A DNA stretch of 64,000 nt from Cauispirillum nitrogeniifigens. GTDB taxonomy: Bacteria > Pseudomonadota > Alphaproteobacteria > Rhodospirillales > Rhodospirillaceae. The translations under genes and the position numbers were made by a program. The DNA lies in contig NZ_JBLOOT010000004.1 of NCBI RefSeq assembly GCF_049800675.1, positions 372,001 to 436,000 on the forward strand, written 5' to 3'. Below the pieces are notes generated by a model that saw nothing but the letters and a program-made list of their open reading frames with translations, searched no databases and was not told the DNA's origin. Below are positions 24,955 through 33,712 of this stretch, in pieces. Positions within the stretch are counted from its first letter, which is position 1, and each line of letters opens with the position of its first letter.

Positions 24955-26169
24955 GTGTCTGGTGACAACAGCGTTGGCGAACAGCCGTACCGTGTCATGG
25001 TGGTCGATGACTCCGCTGTCGTGCGGGGTCTGGAAACCCGCATGCTTGAATCCGATCCCGCCATTCAGGTGATCGCCTCGGTGGGCAACGGCGAGGCGGC
25101 CATCCGCGCGCTGGAGCGCCACGACGTCGAGGTCGTGGTGCTGGATATCGAGATGCCCGTGATGGACGGCCTGACCGCCCTGCCCAAGATCCTGGAGAGG
25201 GCGCCGGGCGTGCGGGTCATCATGTCTTCGACGCTGACCCAGAAGAATGCCGAGGTGTCGCTGCGCGCCCTGGAACTGGGGGCCACTGACTACGTCTCGA
25301 AGCCGACGTCTTCGCGCGAGCTGACCGGCGGCACCGACTTCAGGACCGAGTTGATCGAAAAGGTCAAGGTGCTGGGCCAGTCGGCCCGCCGCAACGCCGC
25401 CGGGCGCCCGCGTGCCGGCGCGGCAGCCGCCGCCGCCGCGCCGGCCGCGCGTCAGGCTTTCGCCCGGCCCGGCACCGCCCCGGCTGCCGCGCCCCGGCCG
25501 ACCTCCATGCGCGCCGCCGCGGCCGCCGCTCCGGCATCGTCGATCGTGCCGCCGCGCGTCGTGACCCTGCGCCAGCCGGGCCGTGAAAAGCCCGACGTCA
25601 TCGCCATCGGCAGTTCCACGGGCGGTCCGCAGGCGCTGTTCAACGTGCTGACCGCGCTGAAGAAGGGCGGCGGGGTGACCCAGCCGATCCTCATCACCCA
25701 GCACATGCCGGCGACCTTCACCACCATTCTGGCCGACCACATCTCGCGGATTTCGGGGCTGCCGGCCAAGGAAGGGCAGGACGGCGACGCCATCGTCGGC
25801 GGTCAGGTCTACATCGCCCCCGGTGACTTCCACATGCTGGTGGAGACGCGGGGCACCAACAAGATCATCAAGCTCGACAAGGGCCCGCCGGAAAACTTCT
25901 GCCGGCCGTCTGTCGATCCCATGTTCCGCTCCATCGCCAAGGCGTGGGGCGGCCGGGTGATCGCGGCGGTGCTGACCGGAATGGGCTCGGACGGGGCGAA
26001 GGGCGGTCAGGTGATCGTCGATGCCGGCGGCACCGTCATTGCCCAGGACGAGGCCACCAGCGTGGTCTGGGGCATGCCCGGCGCAACCGCCCATGCGGGC
26101 GTGTGCAGCGCCGTCGTGCCGCTGGACGAGGTCGCCCCCTACATCCTGAAGATGGCGAGGCGCGCCTGA
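24955..26169 (+). CDS. cheB: Chemoreceptor glutamate methylesterase CheB
   Basis: A 404-residue protein-glutamate methylesterase/deamidase. N-terminal receiver with VMVVDDSAVVRG and acceptor Asp in VVLDIEMPVMDG; Ala/Pro/Arg-rich linker (about 145-205); C-terminal esterase with catalytic Ser in AIGSSTGGPQ, His in TQHMPATF and Asp in LTGMGSDGAKGG. It removes methyl groups from chemoreceptors during adaptation. GTG at 24955 is preferred to the adjacent TTG at 24952 because agggggt is 9 bp upstream. The cheR start is 3 bp after the stop, so the adaptation pair is coupled. Confidence 0.95.
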   Translation: MSGDNSVGEQPYRVMVVDDSAVVRGLETRMLESDPAIQVIASVGNGEAAIRALERHDVEVVVLDIEMPVMDGLTALPKILERAPGVRVIMSSTLTQKNAEVSLRALELGATDYVSKPTSSRELTGGTDFRTELIEKVKVLGQSARRNAAGRPRAGAAAAAAAPAARQAFARPGTAPAAAPRPTSMRAAAAAAPASSIVPPRVVTLRQPGREKPDVIAIGSSTGGPQALFNVLTALKKGGGVTQPILITQHMPATFTTILADHISRISGLPAKEGQDGDAIVGGQVYIAPGDFHMLVETRGTNKIIKLDKGPPENFCRPSVDPMFRSIAKAWGGRVIAAVLTGMGSDGAKGGQVIVDAGGTVIAQDEATSVVWGMPGATAHAGVCSAVVPLDEVAPYILKMARRA

Positions 26170-26171
26170 CC

Positions 26172-27020
26172 ATGAAGCCAGACGATTTCGACTTCCTCGC
26201 CAAGCTGGTCAAGGACAGCTCCGGGCTGGTCCTGACCAAGGACAAGGCGTACCTGCTGGAAAGCCGGCTCATGCCGGTGGCCCGCAAGCGCGGCTTCAAG
26301 GGCCTTGAGGATCTGGTCGCCAAGCTGCGCCTGGGCGACCGCACCCTCGCCGAGGACGTCACCGAGGCGATGACGACCAACGAGTCGTTCTTCTTCCGCG
26401 ACCAGAAGCCGTTCGACCAGTTCCGCCAGGTGGTGCTGCCCAACCTGCTCAAGACCCGCGCCACCAAGAAGTCCTTCCGCATCTGGTGCGCGGCCGCGTC
26501 GTCGGGCCAGGAGCCGTACTCGCTGGCCATGATCCTCAAGGAGGAGGCCGCCCGGCTGGCCGGCTGGCGCACCGAGATCGTCGGCACAGACATCAGCCGC
26601 GACATCCTTCAGAAGGCCCGCGCCGGCCTGTACTCCCAGTTCGAGGTGCAGCGCGGCCTGCCCATCCAGTTGCTGGTCAAGTACTTCAAGAAGCGCGATG
26701 ACCAGTGGGAAATCGACCCCGCTATCCGCGCCATGGTCCAGTACAAGGAATGGAACCTGCTCCAGGACCTGCGCGCGCTGGGCACCTTCGACGTGGTGTT
26801 CTGCCGCAACGTGCTGATCTACTTCGACCAGCCGACCAAGGGTAAGGTGCTGGAGTCCATGGCCAAGCAGATGACCGAGGACGGCGTCCTCTATCTGGGC
26901 GGCGCCGAGACGGTGCTGGGCATCTCCGACAAGTTCAAGCCCATCCCCGGCCAGCGCGGCGTCTACGCCGTGATCAACAATCCCAACTTCGCGGGAACCT
27001 CGCTCGGCGCGGCGCCGTAG
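26172..27020 (+). CDS. cheR: Chemoreceptor methyltransferase CheR
   Basis: A 282-residue S-adenosylmethionine-dependent glutamate methyltransferase. N-terminal helical domain (DDFDFLAKLVKDSSGLVL), the TTNESFFFRD motif, SAM-binding IWCAAASSGQEPYSLAM and VVFCRNVLIYFDQ. It methylates chemoreceptors opposite CheB. The ATG at 26172 lies 3 bp after the cheB stop and gives the normal length. It is the last gene of the chemotaxis operon; a palindromic intergenic repeat follows at 27055 and may terminate it. Confidence 0.96.
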   Translation: MKPDDFDFLAKLVKDSSGLVLTKDKAYLLESRLMPVARKRGFKGLEDLVAKLRLGDRTLAEDVTEAMTTNESFFFRDQKPFDQFRQVVLPNLLKTRATKKSFRIWCAAASSGQEPYSLAMILKEEAARLAGWRTEIVGTDISRDILQKARAGLYSQFEVQRGLPIQLLVKYFKKRDDQWEIDPAIRAMVQYKEWNLLQDLRALGTFDVVFCRNVLIYFDQPTKGKVLESMAKQMTEDGVLYLGGAETVLGISDKFKPIPGQRGVYAVINNPNFAGTSLGAAP

Positions 27021-27054
27021 GGGCGCGGCGCCGGGTTCCGTCTTCGGGTTCGGG

Positions 27055-27205
27055 TGAACCACCAAGACACCAAGGCACCAAGAGGGCCGCGCATGGCGCC
27101 GGCGTGGCCGGAAAAGCCGCGCGCAGCGCAACCCGCTCCGCTGTCGATGATCCGCCTGCGGCGCCGTTTTGACGGTGCCTTGGTGCCTTGGTGTCTTGGT
27201 GGTTA
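27055..27205. repeat. Palindromic intergenic repeat, copy B
   Basis: About 151 bp with terminal inverted repeats. The left end reads aaccaccaagacaccaaggc and onward to 27082; the right end (27179-27204) is its exact complement over 26 bp, ending cttggtggtt. The interior is GC-rich and itself partly symmetrical. It shares ends with copy A at 12372-12502 but not the interior, and has no open reading frame. It lies between convergent cheR and nadK. Confidence 0.8.
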
Positions 27206-27223
27206 CCCCACCTCGCCCCACCC

Positions 27224-27991
27224 CTATGCCATGAACTGCTCGCTGAGGATCCGTTCTTCCAGGTTGTGTTCCGGGTCGAACAGGATGGACAGCACGACGC
27301 TGCGGTCTTCGCGCACCTCGACGCGGCGGACATCGCGGACCTCGGTGTAGTCGGCCACCGCCGACACCGGGCGCTTGTCGCTGTCGAGCACGTCGATGAT
27401 CACGGTGGCGCGGTGGGGCAGGATGGCGCCGCGCCAGCGGCGCGGGCGGAAGGCCGAGATGGGGGTCAGGGCCATGACGTTGGCGCCCATCGGCAGGATC
27501 GGCCCGTGGGCCGACAGATTATAGGCCGTGGATCCGGCGGCGGTGCACACCAGGACGCCGTCGCAGACCAGTTCGGACAGGCGTTCGCGGCTGTCGATGG
27601 TGATGCGCAGCTTGGCCGCCTGGCGGGTTTCGCGCAGCAGCGACACCTCGTTGATGGCCAGGGCCTCGTGCTGGCGGCCGTCCACCGTGTCGGCCTTCAT
27701 GCGCAGCGGATGCAGGGTCACGGGCTGGGCGCGCTTCAGGCGGGCGGGCAGGTCGTCCTCGCGGAAGGCGTTCATGAGGAAGCCGACGGTGCCCCGGTGC
27801 ATGCCGTAGATGGGCTTCCCCAGCGCCATGTAGCGGTGCAGGCTTTCCAGCATGAAGCCGTCGCCCCCCAGGGCGACGATGACGTCGGCGCTGTCCGGGG
27901 GGACGTGGCCGTAGCGATGGCGGAAGCGCATCAACGCCTCCTGGGCGGCCGGACTGTCGGCGGCGACGAAGGCGACGTTCTCAGGATTCAT
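27224..27991 (-). CDS. nadK: NAD kinase
   Basis: A 255-residue enzyme phosphorylating NAD to NADP with ATP. The kinase motif is VIVALGGDGFMLESLH; AINEVSLLRE and VCTAAGSTAYNLSAHGPILP are the NAD-binding conserved regions. This is the short form usual in alphaproteobacteria, starting with MNPENVAFVAADSP. The ATG at 27989-27991 was chosen on length. It follows moaA by 59 bp on the same strand. Confidence 0.95.
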   Translation of the reverse strand: MNPENVAFVAADSPAAQEALMRFRHRYGHVPPDSADVIVALGGDGFMLESLHRYMALGKPIYGMHRGTVGFLMNAFREDDLPARLKRAQPVTLHPLRMKADTVDGRQHEALAINEVSLLRETRQAAKLRITIDSRERLSELVCDGVLVCTAAGSTAYNLSAHGPILPMGANVMALTPISAFRPRRWRGAILPHRATVIIDVLDSDKRPVSAVADYTEVRDVRRVEVREDRSVVLSILFDPEHNLEERILSEQFMA

Positions 27992-28050
27992 GGTGGGGGC
28001 CGGCCTGACAGGGGAGGGAGGCGCAGTATAGCGCCTCCCGGGGGCATCGG

Positions 28051-29049
28051 TCAGCCCCCCGTCACGCTCATGTGGCGCGGCACCGCCGGTTCGTTCTGGC
28101 GGTCGATGATGAAGTCGTGGCCCTTGGGCTTGCGGCCGATGGCCTCGGCGATGGCGTCGTCCAGCGCGGCGCGGTCGCCCGGATGGTCGCGCAGCACCCG
28201 CCGCAGGTCGGCCTGATCCTCCTGCCCCAGGCACATGTAGAGCTGCCCGGTGCAGGTTAGCCGCACGCGGTTGCAGCTTTCACAGAAGTTGTGCGACAGC
28301 GGCGTGATGAAGCCGATGCGCTGGCCGGTTTCGGCCACGTCGACGTAGCGGGCCGGGCCGCCGGTGGCATAGTCGGTGTCCCGCAGGGTCCAGCGCCGCG
28401 ACAGGTCGGCGCGGACCTCGGACAGGGGCAGGTGGGTTTCCTCGCGGCTGTCGGCGATCTCGCCCATGGGCATGGTTTCGATGAAGGTCAGGTCGAAGCC
28501 GTTCCCGCCGCACCAGCGGACCAGATCGTCGATCTCCATGTCGTTGACCCCGCGCAGGGCCACGGTGTTGATCTTGACCTTCAGGCCGGCGGCCTTGGCC
28601 GCGCCCAGCCCCTCCAGCACCTTGTCGAGGTCGCCCCAGCGGCTGACGCGGCGGAACTTGTCGGAATCCAGGGTATCGAGCGACACGTTGATGCGCTTCA
28701 CCCCGCAGTCGGCCAGTTCGGCGGCGTAGCGGGCGAGCTGCGTGCCGTTGGTGGTCAGCGTCACTTCGCGCAGGCCCTGGCCGGCGCCGCTGCCCAGGCG
28801 CCGGCCCAGGGCGTGGAACAACTGCATGACGTTCTTGCGCACCAGCGGCTCGCCGCCGGTGATGCGGATCTTGTCGACCCCGCTGTCGATGAATGCCCCG
28901 CAGACCTGCTCCAGTTCCTCCAGGGACAGCAGGTCCTTCTTCGGCAGGAACGTCATCTCCTCCGCCATGCAGTAGACGCAGCGGAGATCGCACCGATCAG
29001 TGACGGACACGCGCAGGTACGTGACCTGGCGGCCAAAGGGGTCGAACAT
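28051..29049 (-). CDS. moaA: GTP 3',8-cyclase MoaA
   Basis: A 332-residue radical SAM enzyme for the first step of molybdenum cofactor synthesis: GTP to 3',8-cyclo-7,8-dihydro-GTP. N-terminal iron-sulfur motif VTDRCDLRCVYCMAEE, KIRITGGEPLVRKN, and the C-terminal second cluster motif CESCNRVRLTCTGQLYMCL (last Cys spaced as expected). The ATG at 29047-29049 has ggagg 8 bp upstream. It is divergent from the chemoreceptor gene; other moa genes are not in view. Confidence 0.96.
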   Translation of the reverse strand: MFDPFGRQVTYLRVSVTDRCDLRCVYCMAEEMTFLPKKDLLSLEELEQVCGAFIDSGVDKIRITGGEPLVRKNVMQLFHALGRRLGSGAGQGLREVTLTTNGTQLARYAAELADCGVKRINVSLDTLDSDKFRRVSRWGDLDKVLEGLGAAKAAGLKVKINTVALRGVNDMEIDDLVRWCGGNGFDLTFIETMPMGEIADSREETHLPLSEVRADLSRRWTLRDTDYATGGPARYVDVAETGQRIGFITPLSHNFCESCNRVRLTCTGQLYMCLGQEDQADLRRVLRDHPGDRAALDDAIAEAIGRKPKGHDFIIDRQNEPAVPRHMSVTGG

Positions 29050-29272
29050 GGACAGTGCCTCCAAGACTTTCCCTCAAGGTAGGGGGACGAGGGGGCCGCG
29101 TCAAACCATCGCGGCGATGAGCCTCCCGTGCCGGGCGGTTTCGCAGGTGCACACACGAAGGAACCGATCTACCGTCCTGGCCCATGCTGCGGTATGGTAC
29201 GAAAATCTTAAGAAAATTATGGTCCCGTTGTCCGGAACGTCCGGCCTGTGGCCAAAAGAGGGGGAAGTCTCC

Positions 29273-31330
29273 ATGAACGGTTTCCTGTGCAACCGGCCGA
29301 TCGGCCTGCGCATCGCCGTGGCGCTGCTGCTGCCCGTGCTCGGTTTGGTGTTCTTCGCCGGCGCGCTGGTGCTTGAACGCCGTGCCGTGATGAGCGAGAT
29401 GGCCGACCTTCAGCGACTGGCCGCCGTGGCGCCGGATTTCTCGGCCGTGGTGCACGAGTTGCAGAAGGAACGCGGAAACTCCGCCGGCTACATCGGCGCC
29501 AAGGGCGGGGCCTTCACCGCCACCCTGGAGGCGCAGCGCCGCGCCACCGACGGAGCCCTGGCGCGGCTGCGCGGCACCCTTGATGCCTTTGACGGCGCGG
29601 TCTACGGCGCCGACTTCGTGCGCCGGGTCGACGCGCAGCGCCGCCGCCTGGACGAACTGGCCGGCGTGCGCGCCAAGGTCAGCGACTTCTCCATGCCCAT
29701 GGGCGACATGGCGGGCTGGTACACCAGCACCATCGCCGGGCTGCTGGATGTCGTCGGCACCATGGGCACGCTGAGCGCCGACGCCGCCGTGACGCGCTCC
29801 ATCACCGCCTACATCGCCTTCCTCCAGGCCAAGGAGCGCGCCGGCATCGAGCGCGCCATGGGCTCCAACGGCTTTTCCGCCGGCGCCTTCGCGCCGCCGG
29901 TCTACCAGCGCTTCGTCGGCCTGATCGCCGAGCAGCAGGCGTTCCTGTCGCTGTTCCGCGCCTTCGGCGCGCCGGAGCTGATCACCGCCCTGGACGGCGT
30001 GCTCGCCGGCGGCCCGGCCAAGGAGGTCGAGCGCATGCGCGCCGCCGCCCTGGACAGCCCGAACAGCGGCTCTACCGGCGGGGTCACCGGCCCCGATTGG
30101 TTCAAGACCATCACCGCCAAGATCGACGCCCTGAAGGAGGTCGAGGACCTTGTCTCCAAGGCCCTGATCGCCCAGGCCGAGGGGGCCGAGGCGAAGGCCT
30201 TCAACGCCTTCCTGGTGACGCTCGGCGCCGTCGTGGTGCTGCTGGCGGCCACCGCCCTGCTGGTCACCGTGGTGGTGCGCGGCATCACCCGTCCGATCGC
30301 CCTGCTGACCAAGGACATGGGCCTGCTGGCCGAGGGCGACCGCACCGTCGCCATCGACGGCGTGCATCGCGGCGACGAGATCGGCGCCATGTCGCGGGCC
30401 GTGCAGGTGTTCAAGGATGCCATGATCCACAACGACCAGATGCGCGAGGATCAGGCCCGCGAGCAGGCCGCCCGCGTCGCCCATGCCGAGCGCCTGGACG
30501 CCCTGGCCCGCACCTTCGACACCGGCGTCAGCGGCCTGCTGGAAACGGTGGCCTCGGCGACGACGGAACTGGAGGCTTCGGCCGGCAGCATGTCGGCCAT
30601 TGCCGAAGAGACCAGCGCCCAGGCGACCTCGGTCGCCGCCGCCGCCGAGGAAGCCAGCGGCAACGTCCAGACCGTCGCCGCCGCCGCCGAGGAACTGTCC
30701 GCCTCCATCCACGAGATCGGCCGCCAGGTCGCCGAGTCCGCCTCCATCGCCCGCGGCGCCGCCGAAAAGGCGCGCGAGACGGATGCCCTGGTGCGCGGGC
30801 TGGCCGAGGCCGCCCATCGCATCGGCGAGGTGGTGGCGCTGATCACCGACATTGCCGACCAGACCAACCTGCTGGCCCTGAACGCGACCATCGAGGCGGC
30901 CCGCGCCGGAGACGCCGGCAAGGGCTTCGCCGTCGTCGCCAACGAGGTCAAGAACCTCGCCAACCAGACGGCACGGGCCACCGAAGACATCCGCGCCCAG
31001 ATCGCCAACGTGCAGGAGGAAACCCAGCGGGCGGCCAGCGCCATCGGCGAGATCGTCGATGTCGTCCAGCAGGTCAACGAAGTGTCGGCGGCCATCGCCA
31101 GCGCGGTGGAGGAGCAGAACGCCGCCACCCAGGAAATCTCCCGCAACGTGCAGGAGGCCGCCAACGGCACCCAGTCGGTCAGCCAGACCATCCAGAACGT
31201 CACCGGCGCGGCGCAGGAGGCTGGCAGCGCCTCCTCGCAGGTGCAGACCGCCTCGGCCCAGGTCGCCGGCGAGGCCGAGAACCTGCGGGCCATGGTGCAG
31301 AAGTTCCTGGCCGACGTGCGCTCGGCATAG
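29273..31330 (+). CDS. Methyl-accepting chemotaxis protein with NIT sensor domain
   Basis: A 685-residue transmembrane chemoreceptor. TM1 (about 12-34), periplasmic all-helical region (about 40-310) with the NIT-domain signature HELQKERGNSAGYIGAKGG, TM2 (about 315-340, LVTLGAVVVLLAATALLVTV), HAMP domain starting RGITRPIALLTKDM, then a long signalling coiled coil with the kinase-contact tip TNLLALNATIEAARAG and GFAVVANEVKNLA. NIT domains are associated with nitrate/nitrite sensing; the ligand here is inferred. No C-terminal CheR-tethering pentapeptide is seen. The ATG at 29273 follows gaggggga. A strong terminator lies 28 bp after the stop. Confidence 0.93.
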   Translation: MNGFLCNRPIGLRIAVALLLPVLGLVFFAGALVLERRAVMSEMADLQRLAAVAPDFSAVVHELQKERGNSAGYIGAKGGAFTATLEAQRRATDGALARLRGTLDAFDGAVYGADFVRRVDAQRRRLDELAGVRAKVSDFSMPMGDMAGWYTSTIAGLLDVVGTMGTLSADAAVTRSITAYIAFLQAKERAGIERAMGSNGFSAGAFAPPVYQRFVGLIAEQQAFLSLFRAFGAPELITALDGVLAGGPAKEVERMRAAALDSPNSGSTGGVTGPDWFKTITAKIDALKEVEDLVSKALIAQAEGAEAKAFNAFLVTLGAVVVLLAATALLVTVVVRGITRPIALLTKDMGLLAEGDRTVAIDGVHRGDEIGAMSRAVQVFKDAMIHNDQMREDQAREQAARVAHAERLDALARTFDTGVSGLLETVASATTELEASAGSMSAIAEETSAQATSVAAAAEEASGNVQTVAAAAEELSASIHEIGRQVAESASIARGAAEKARETDALVRGLAEAAHRIGEVVALITDIADQTNLLALNATIEAARAGDAGKGFAVVANEVKNLANQTARATEDIRAQIANVQEETQRAASAIGEIVDVVQQVNEVSAAIASAVEEQNAATQEISRNVQEAANGTQSVSQTIQNVTGAAQEAGSASSQVQTASAQVAGEAENLRAMVQKFLADVRSA

Positions 31331-31357
31331 ACCCCCCGACATCGGGTGAGAGGATAA

Positions 31358-31395
31358 GGGCGGGCGCCGATGAACCGGCGCCCGCCCTTTCTTTC
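31358..31395 (+). terminator. Rho-independent terminator after the chemoreceptor gene
   Basis: Perfect 12-bp stem gggcgggcgccg (31358-31369) and cggcgcccgccc (31376-31387), loop atgaac, followed by tttctttc. It ends transcription of the chemoreceptor gene just before the regulatory region of the transporter operon. Confidence 0.88.
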
Positions 31396-31420
31396 TGGCG
31401 TCCCCGCGCGCGGGGCGTGT

Positions 31421-31536
31421 GTCCGGGAAACCGGACAGCGGTGCCGACTGTCCGGTTTCCCGGACGTGGCGGCTTAACCTCCTGAAACAAAATTGGAAAT
31501 AGAGGCCGCTTCCGGGTGTTGTCTGGAAAGCCGGAC
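31421..31536. promoter_or_regulatory. Three dyad operator or enhancer sites upstream of the transporter operon
   Basis: Site 1 (31421-31436) reads gtccgggaaaccggac and site 2 (31450-31465) is its exact complement gtccggtttcccggac. With flanking bases the two form a perfect 18-bp-arm inverted repeat. Site 3 (31521-31536) reads gtctggaaagccggac. Each is a gtccgg-N4-ccggac dyad. They lie 53-184 bp upstream of the sigma-54-like promoter at 31589, the position expected for enhancer sites. The cognate regulator is unknown and not encoded next to the operon. Confidence 0.65.
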
Positions 31537-31588
31537 GGTATCGCTCGGGCAGGACGGCGGGAACTGGCGCAACTCCTGGGGCTACGGG

Positions 31589-31605
31589 TTGGCACGGAAC
31601 TTGAT
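31589..31605 (+). promoter_or_regulatory. Sigma-54-type -24/-12 promoter candidate
   Basis: ttggcacggaacttgat fits the RpoN consensus tggcacg-N4-ttgca except that the -12 GC reads GA. The GG and GA are separated by the required 10 bp. The predicted start site would be near 31617, about 45 bp before the ATG at 31663. Dyad sites upstream support activator-dependent transcription. The single mismatch at the -12 element is a caution. Confidence 0.5.
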
Positions 31606-31662
31606 ACGCCTGTCGGCAAAGCCTCCGGCAGAGGGGCTTTCGTGAACCAGAGGAGGAACTCC

Positions 31663-32865
31663 ATGACGTTGTCCCGGATCATCGGGGCGGCCGTTGCCGC
31701 GACCGCTCTCGCCACCGTCACCGCGTCGGCCGCCTGGGCCGCCGACACCATCAAGCTCGCCCACGTCTACGGCAAGACCGGGGCCCTGGAGGCCTACGGC
31801 AAGCAGTCGCACACCGGCCTGATGATGGGCCTGGAATACCTGACCGGCGGCACCATGGAGGTGGCCGGCAAGAAGATCGAGGTGATCGAGAAGGACACCC
31901 AGGGCAAGCCCGACCAGGGCCGCGCCCTGCTGGCCGAGGCCTACGGCGACGACGACGCCGACCTGGCGGTCGGGCCGGTGTCCTCGGGCGTGGCGCTGGC
32001 CATGCTGCCGGTCGCCGCCGACTACCGCAAGGTCCTGGTGGTCGAGCCCGCCGTCGCCGACAGCATCACCGGCGAGAACTGGAACGAGTACGTGTTCCGC
32101 ACCGCCCGCAACTCGTCCCAGGACGCCATCGCCAACGCCAAGGCGCTGGGCCGGCCGGGAGTGAAGATCGCCACCCTGGCCCAGGACTATGCCTTCGGCC
32201 GCGACGGCGTGGCGGCGTTCAAGGAGGCCCTGAAGGCCACCGGGGCGGAGATCGTGTTCGAGGAATACGCCCCGACCGATACCAAGGACTTCACCGCCCA
32301 CGGCCAGCGCCTGTTCGATGCCCTCAAGGGCGTGGAGGGCGACAAGAAGATCTTCGTCATCTGGGCCGGCAGCGGCAATCCGCTGGGCAAGCTCAAGGCG
32401 ATGGCGCCGGAACGCTACGGCATCGACCTCGCCAGCGGCGGCAACATCCTGCCGGCCATGGCCGCCTACAAGGACCTGCCCGGCATGCAGGGGGCGACGT
32501 ATTACTACTACGAGATCCCGCAGAACGACATGAACGCCTGGCTGGTCAAGGAACACATGGCCCGCACCGGCGAGCCGCCGGACTTCTTCACCGCCGGCGG
32601 CTTCGCGGCGGCGTCGGCCGTCGTCACCGCGCTGAAGAAGACCAACGGTGACACCGACAGCGACGGGCTGATCAAGGCCATGGAAGGCATGACCTTCATG
32701 ACGCCCAAGGGCGAGATGACCTTCCGCCCGGAGGATCACCAGGCCATGCAGGAAATGTACGCCTTCGAGATCGAGGCCCGGCCCGATGTCGCCTGGGGCG
32801 TGCCCAAGCTGGTCGAGGTGATCAAGCCCGCCGACATGGACGTCCCCGTCCGCAACAAGCGCTGA
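31663..32865 (+). CDS. ABC transporter substrate-binding protein, branched-chain amino acid/amide type
   Basis: A 400-residue periplasmic protein of the LivJ/LivK-like family (HAAT class). A signal peptide ends SAAWA, just before ADTIKLAHVYGKTGALEAYG; the first lobe has VGPVSSGVALAMLPVA and the second lobe NSSQDAIANAKALG and TLAQDYAFGRDG. Ligands of this class include Leu/Ile/Val, amides, urea and aromatic compounds; which one is bound here cannot be told. Good ribosome site aggagga. It is the first gene of a six-gene operon with two ATPases, two permeases and a hydrolase. Confidence 0.92.
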   Translation: MTLSRIIGAAVAATALATVTASAAWAADTIKLAHVYGKTGALEAYGKQSHTGLMMGLEYLTGGTMEVAGKKIEVIEKDTQGKPDQGRALLAEAYGDDDADLAVGPVSSGVALAMLPVAADYRKVLVVEPAVADSITGENWNEYVFRTARNSSQDAIANAKALGRPGVKIATLAQDYAFGRDGVAAFKEALKATGAEIVFEEYAPTDTKDFTAHGQRLFDALKGVEGDKKIFVIWAGSGNPLGKLKAMAPERYGIDLASGGNILPAMAAYKDLPGMQGATYYYYEIPQNDMNAWLVKEHMARTGEPPDFFTAGGFAAASAVVTALKKTNGDTDSDGLIKAMEGMTFMTPKGEMTFRPEDHQAMQEMYAFEIEARPDVAWGVPKLVEVIKPADMDVPVRNKR

Positions 32866-32935
32866 GGTCCCCCGCGTCCCGCCGCCTCCGCCCGGTGCGG
32901 GGGCGGCGGATGGGGATGCGGAAGCGGAGGTTCCC

Positions 32936-33712
32936 ATGCATCACGAAGAACATCCGGTCCTCGTCACTGAGGGCCTGACCATCCGCTTTGGCGGCCACGT
33001 GGCGGTCAACGAGGTGTCCTGCGGCTTCAAGCGCGGCACCCTGACGGCCATCGTCGGCCCCAACGGCGCGGGCAAGACGACCTATTTCAACCTCATCTCC
33101 GGCCAGTTGAAGGCCAGCGCCGGCAAGGTCGTGCTGCATGGCGAGGACGTCACCGCCCTGTCTGCCCCGCAGCGCACCGAACGCGGCATCGGTCGGGCGT
33201 TCCAGCTCACCAACCTGTTCCCCAACCTGTCGGTGCTGGAGAACGTCCGGCTGGCGGTGCAGGCGCGCACGGCGCACGGCTTCAGCCTGTTTTCCATGGC
33301 GTCGCGCCATGTCGAGATGATCGAGCAGGCCGAACACGTCCTGGGCCGGGTCGGGCTTCTGGACCGCGCCGACGACGTCGCCGCCACCCTGCCGCACGGC
33401 GACCAGCGCAAGCTGGAGGTGGCCCTGCTGTTGGCCCTGGAACGCGACATCCTGATGTTCGACGAACCCACCGCCGGCATGAGCGTCGACGAGGCGCCGG
33501 TCATCCTCGACCTCATCCACGAGATCAAGGCCGATCCGTCCAAGACCATCCTGCTGGTCGAGCACAAGATGGACGTCATCCGCTCGCTCGCCGACCGCAT
33601 CATCGTCCTGCACAACGGGTTTCTGGTCGCCGACGGCGAGCCGACGGAGGTCATGAACAGCCCCATCGTGCAGGAGGCCTATCTGGGCACGGGAGTGGCC
33701 GACCATGTCTGA
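32936..33712 (+). CDS. ABC transporter ATP-binding protein, LivG-like
   Basis: A 258-residue ATPase energising uptake with LivF-like partner. Walker A GPNGAGKTTYFN, Q-loop region GRAFQLTNLFPNLSVLENV, an atypical signature LPHGDQRKLEVALLL, Walker B ILMFDEPTAGM and H-loop VEHKMDVI. The C-terminal BCA_ABC_TP-type tail is present. It begins 70 bp after the binding-protein stop and overlaps the next ATPase gene by 8 bp. Confidence 0.93.
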   Translation: MHHEEHPVLVTEGLTIRFGGHVAVNEVSCGFKRGTLTAIVGPNGAGKTTYFNLISGQLKASAGKVVLHGEDVTALSAPQRTERGIGRAFQLTNLFPNLSVLENVRLAVQARTAHGFSLFSMASRHVEMIEQAEHVLGRVGLLDRADDVAATLPHGDQRKLEVALLLALERDILMFDEPTAGMSVDEAPVILDLIHEIKADPSKTILLVEHKMDVIRSLADRIIVLHNGFLVADGEPTEVMNSPIVQEAYLGTGVADHV

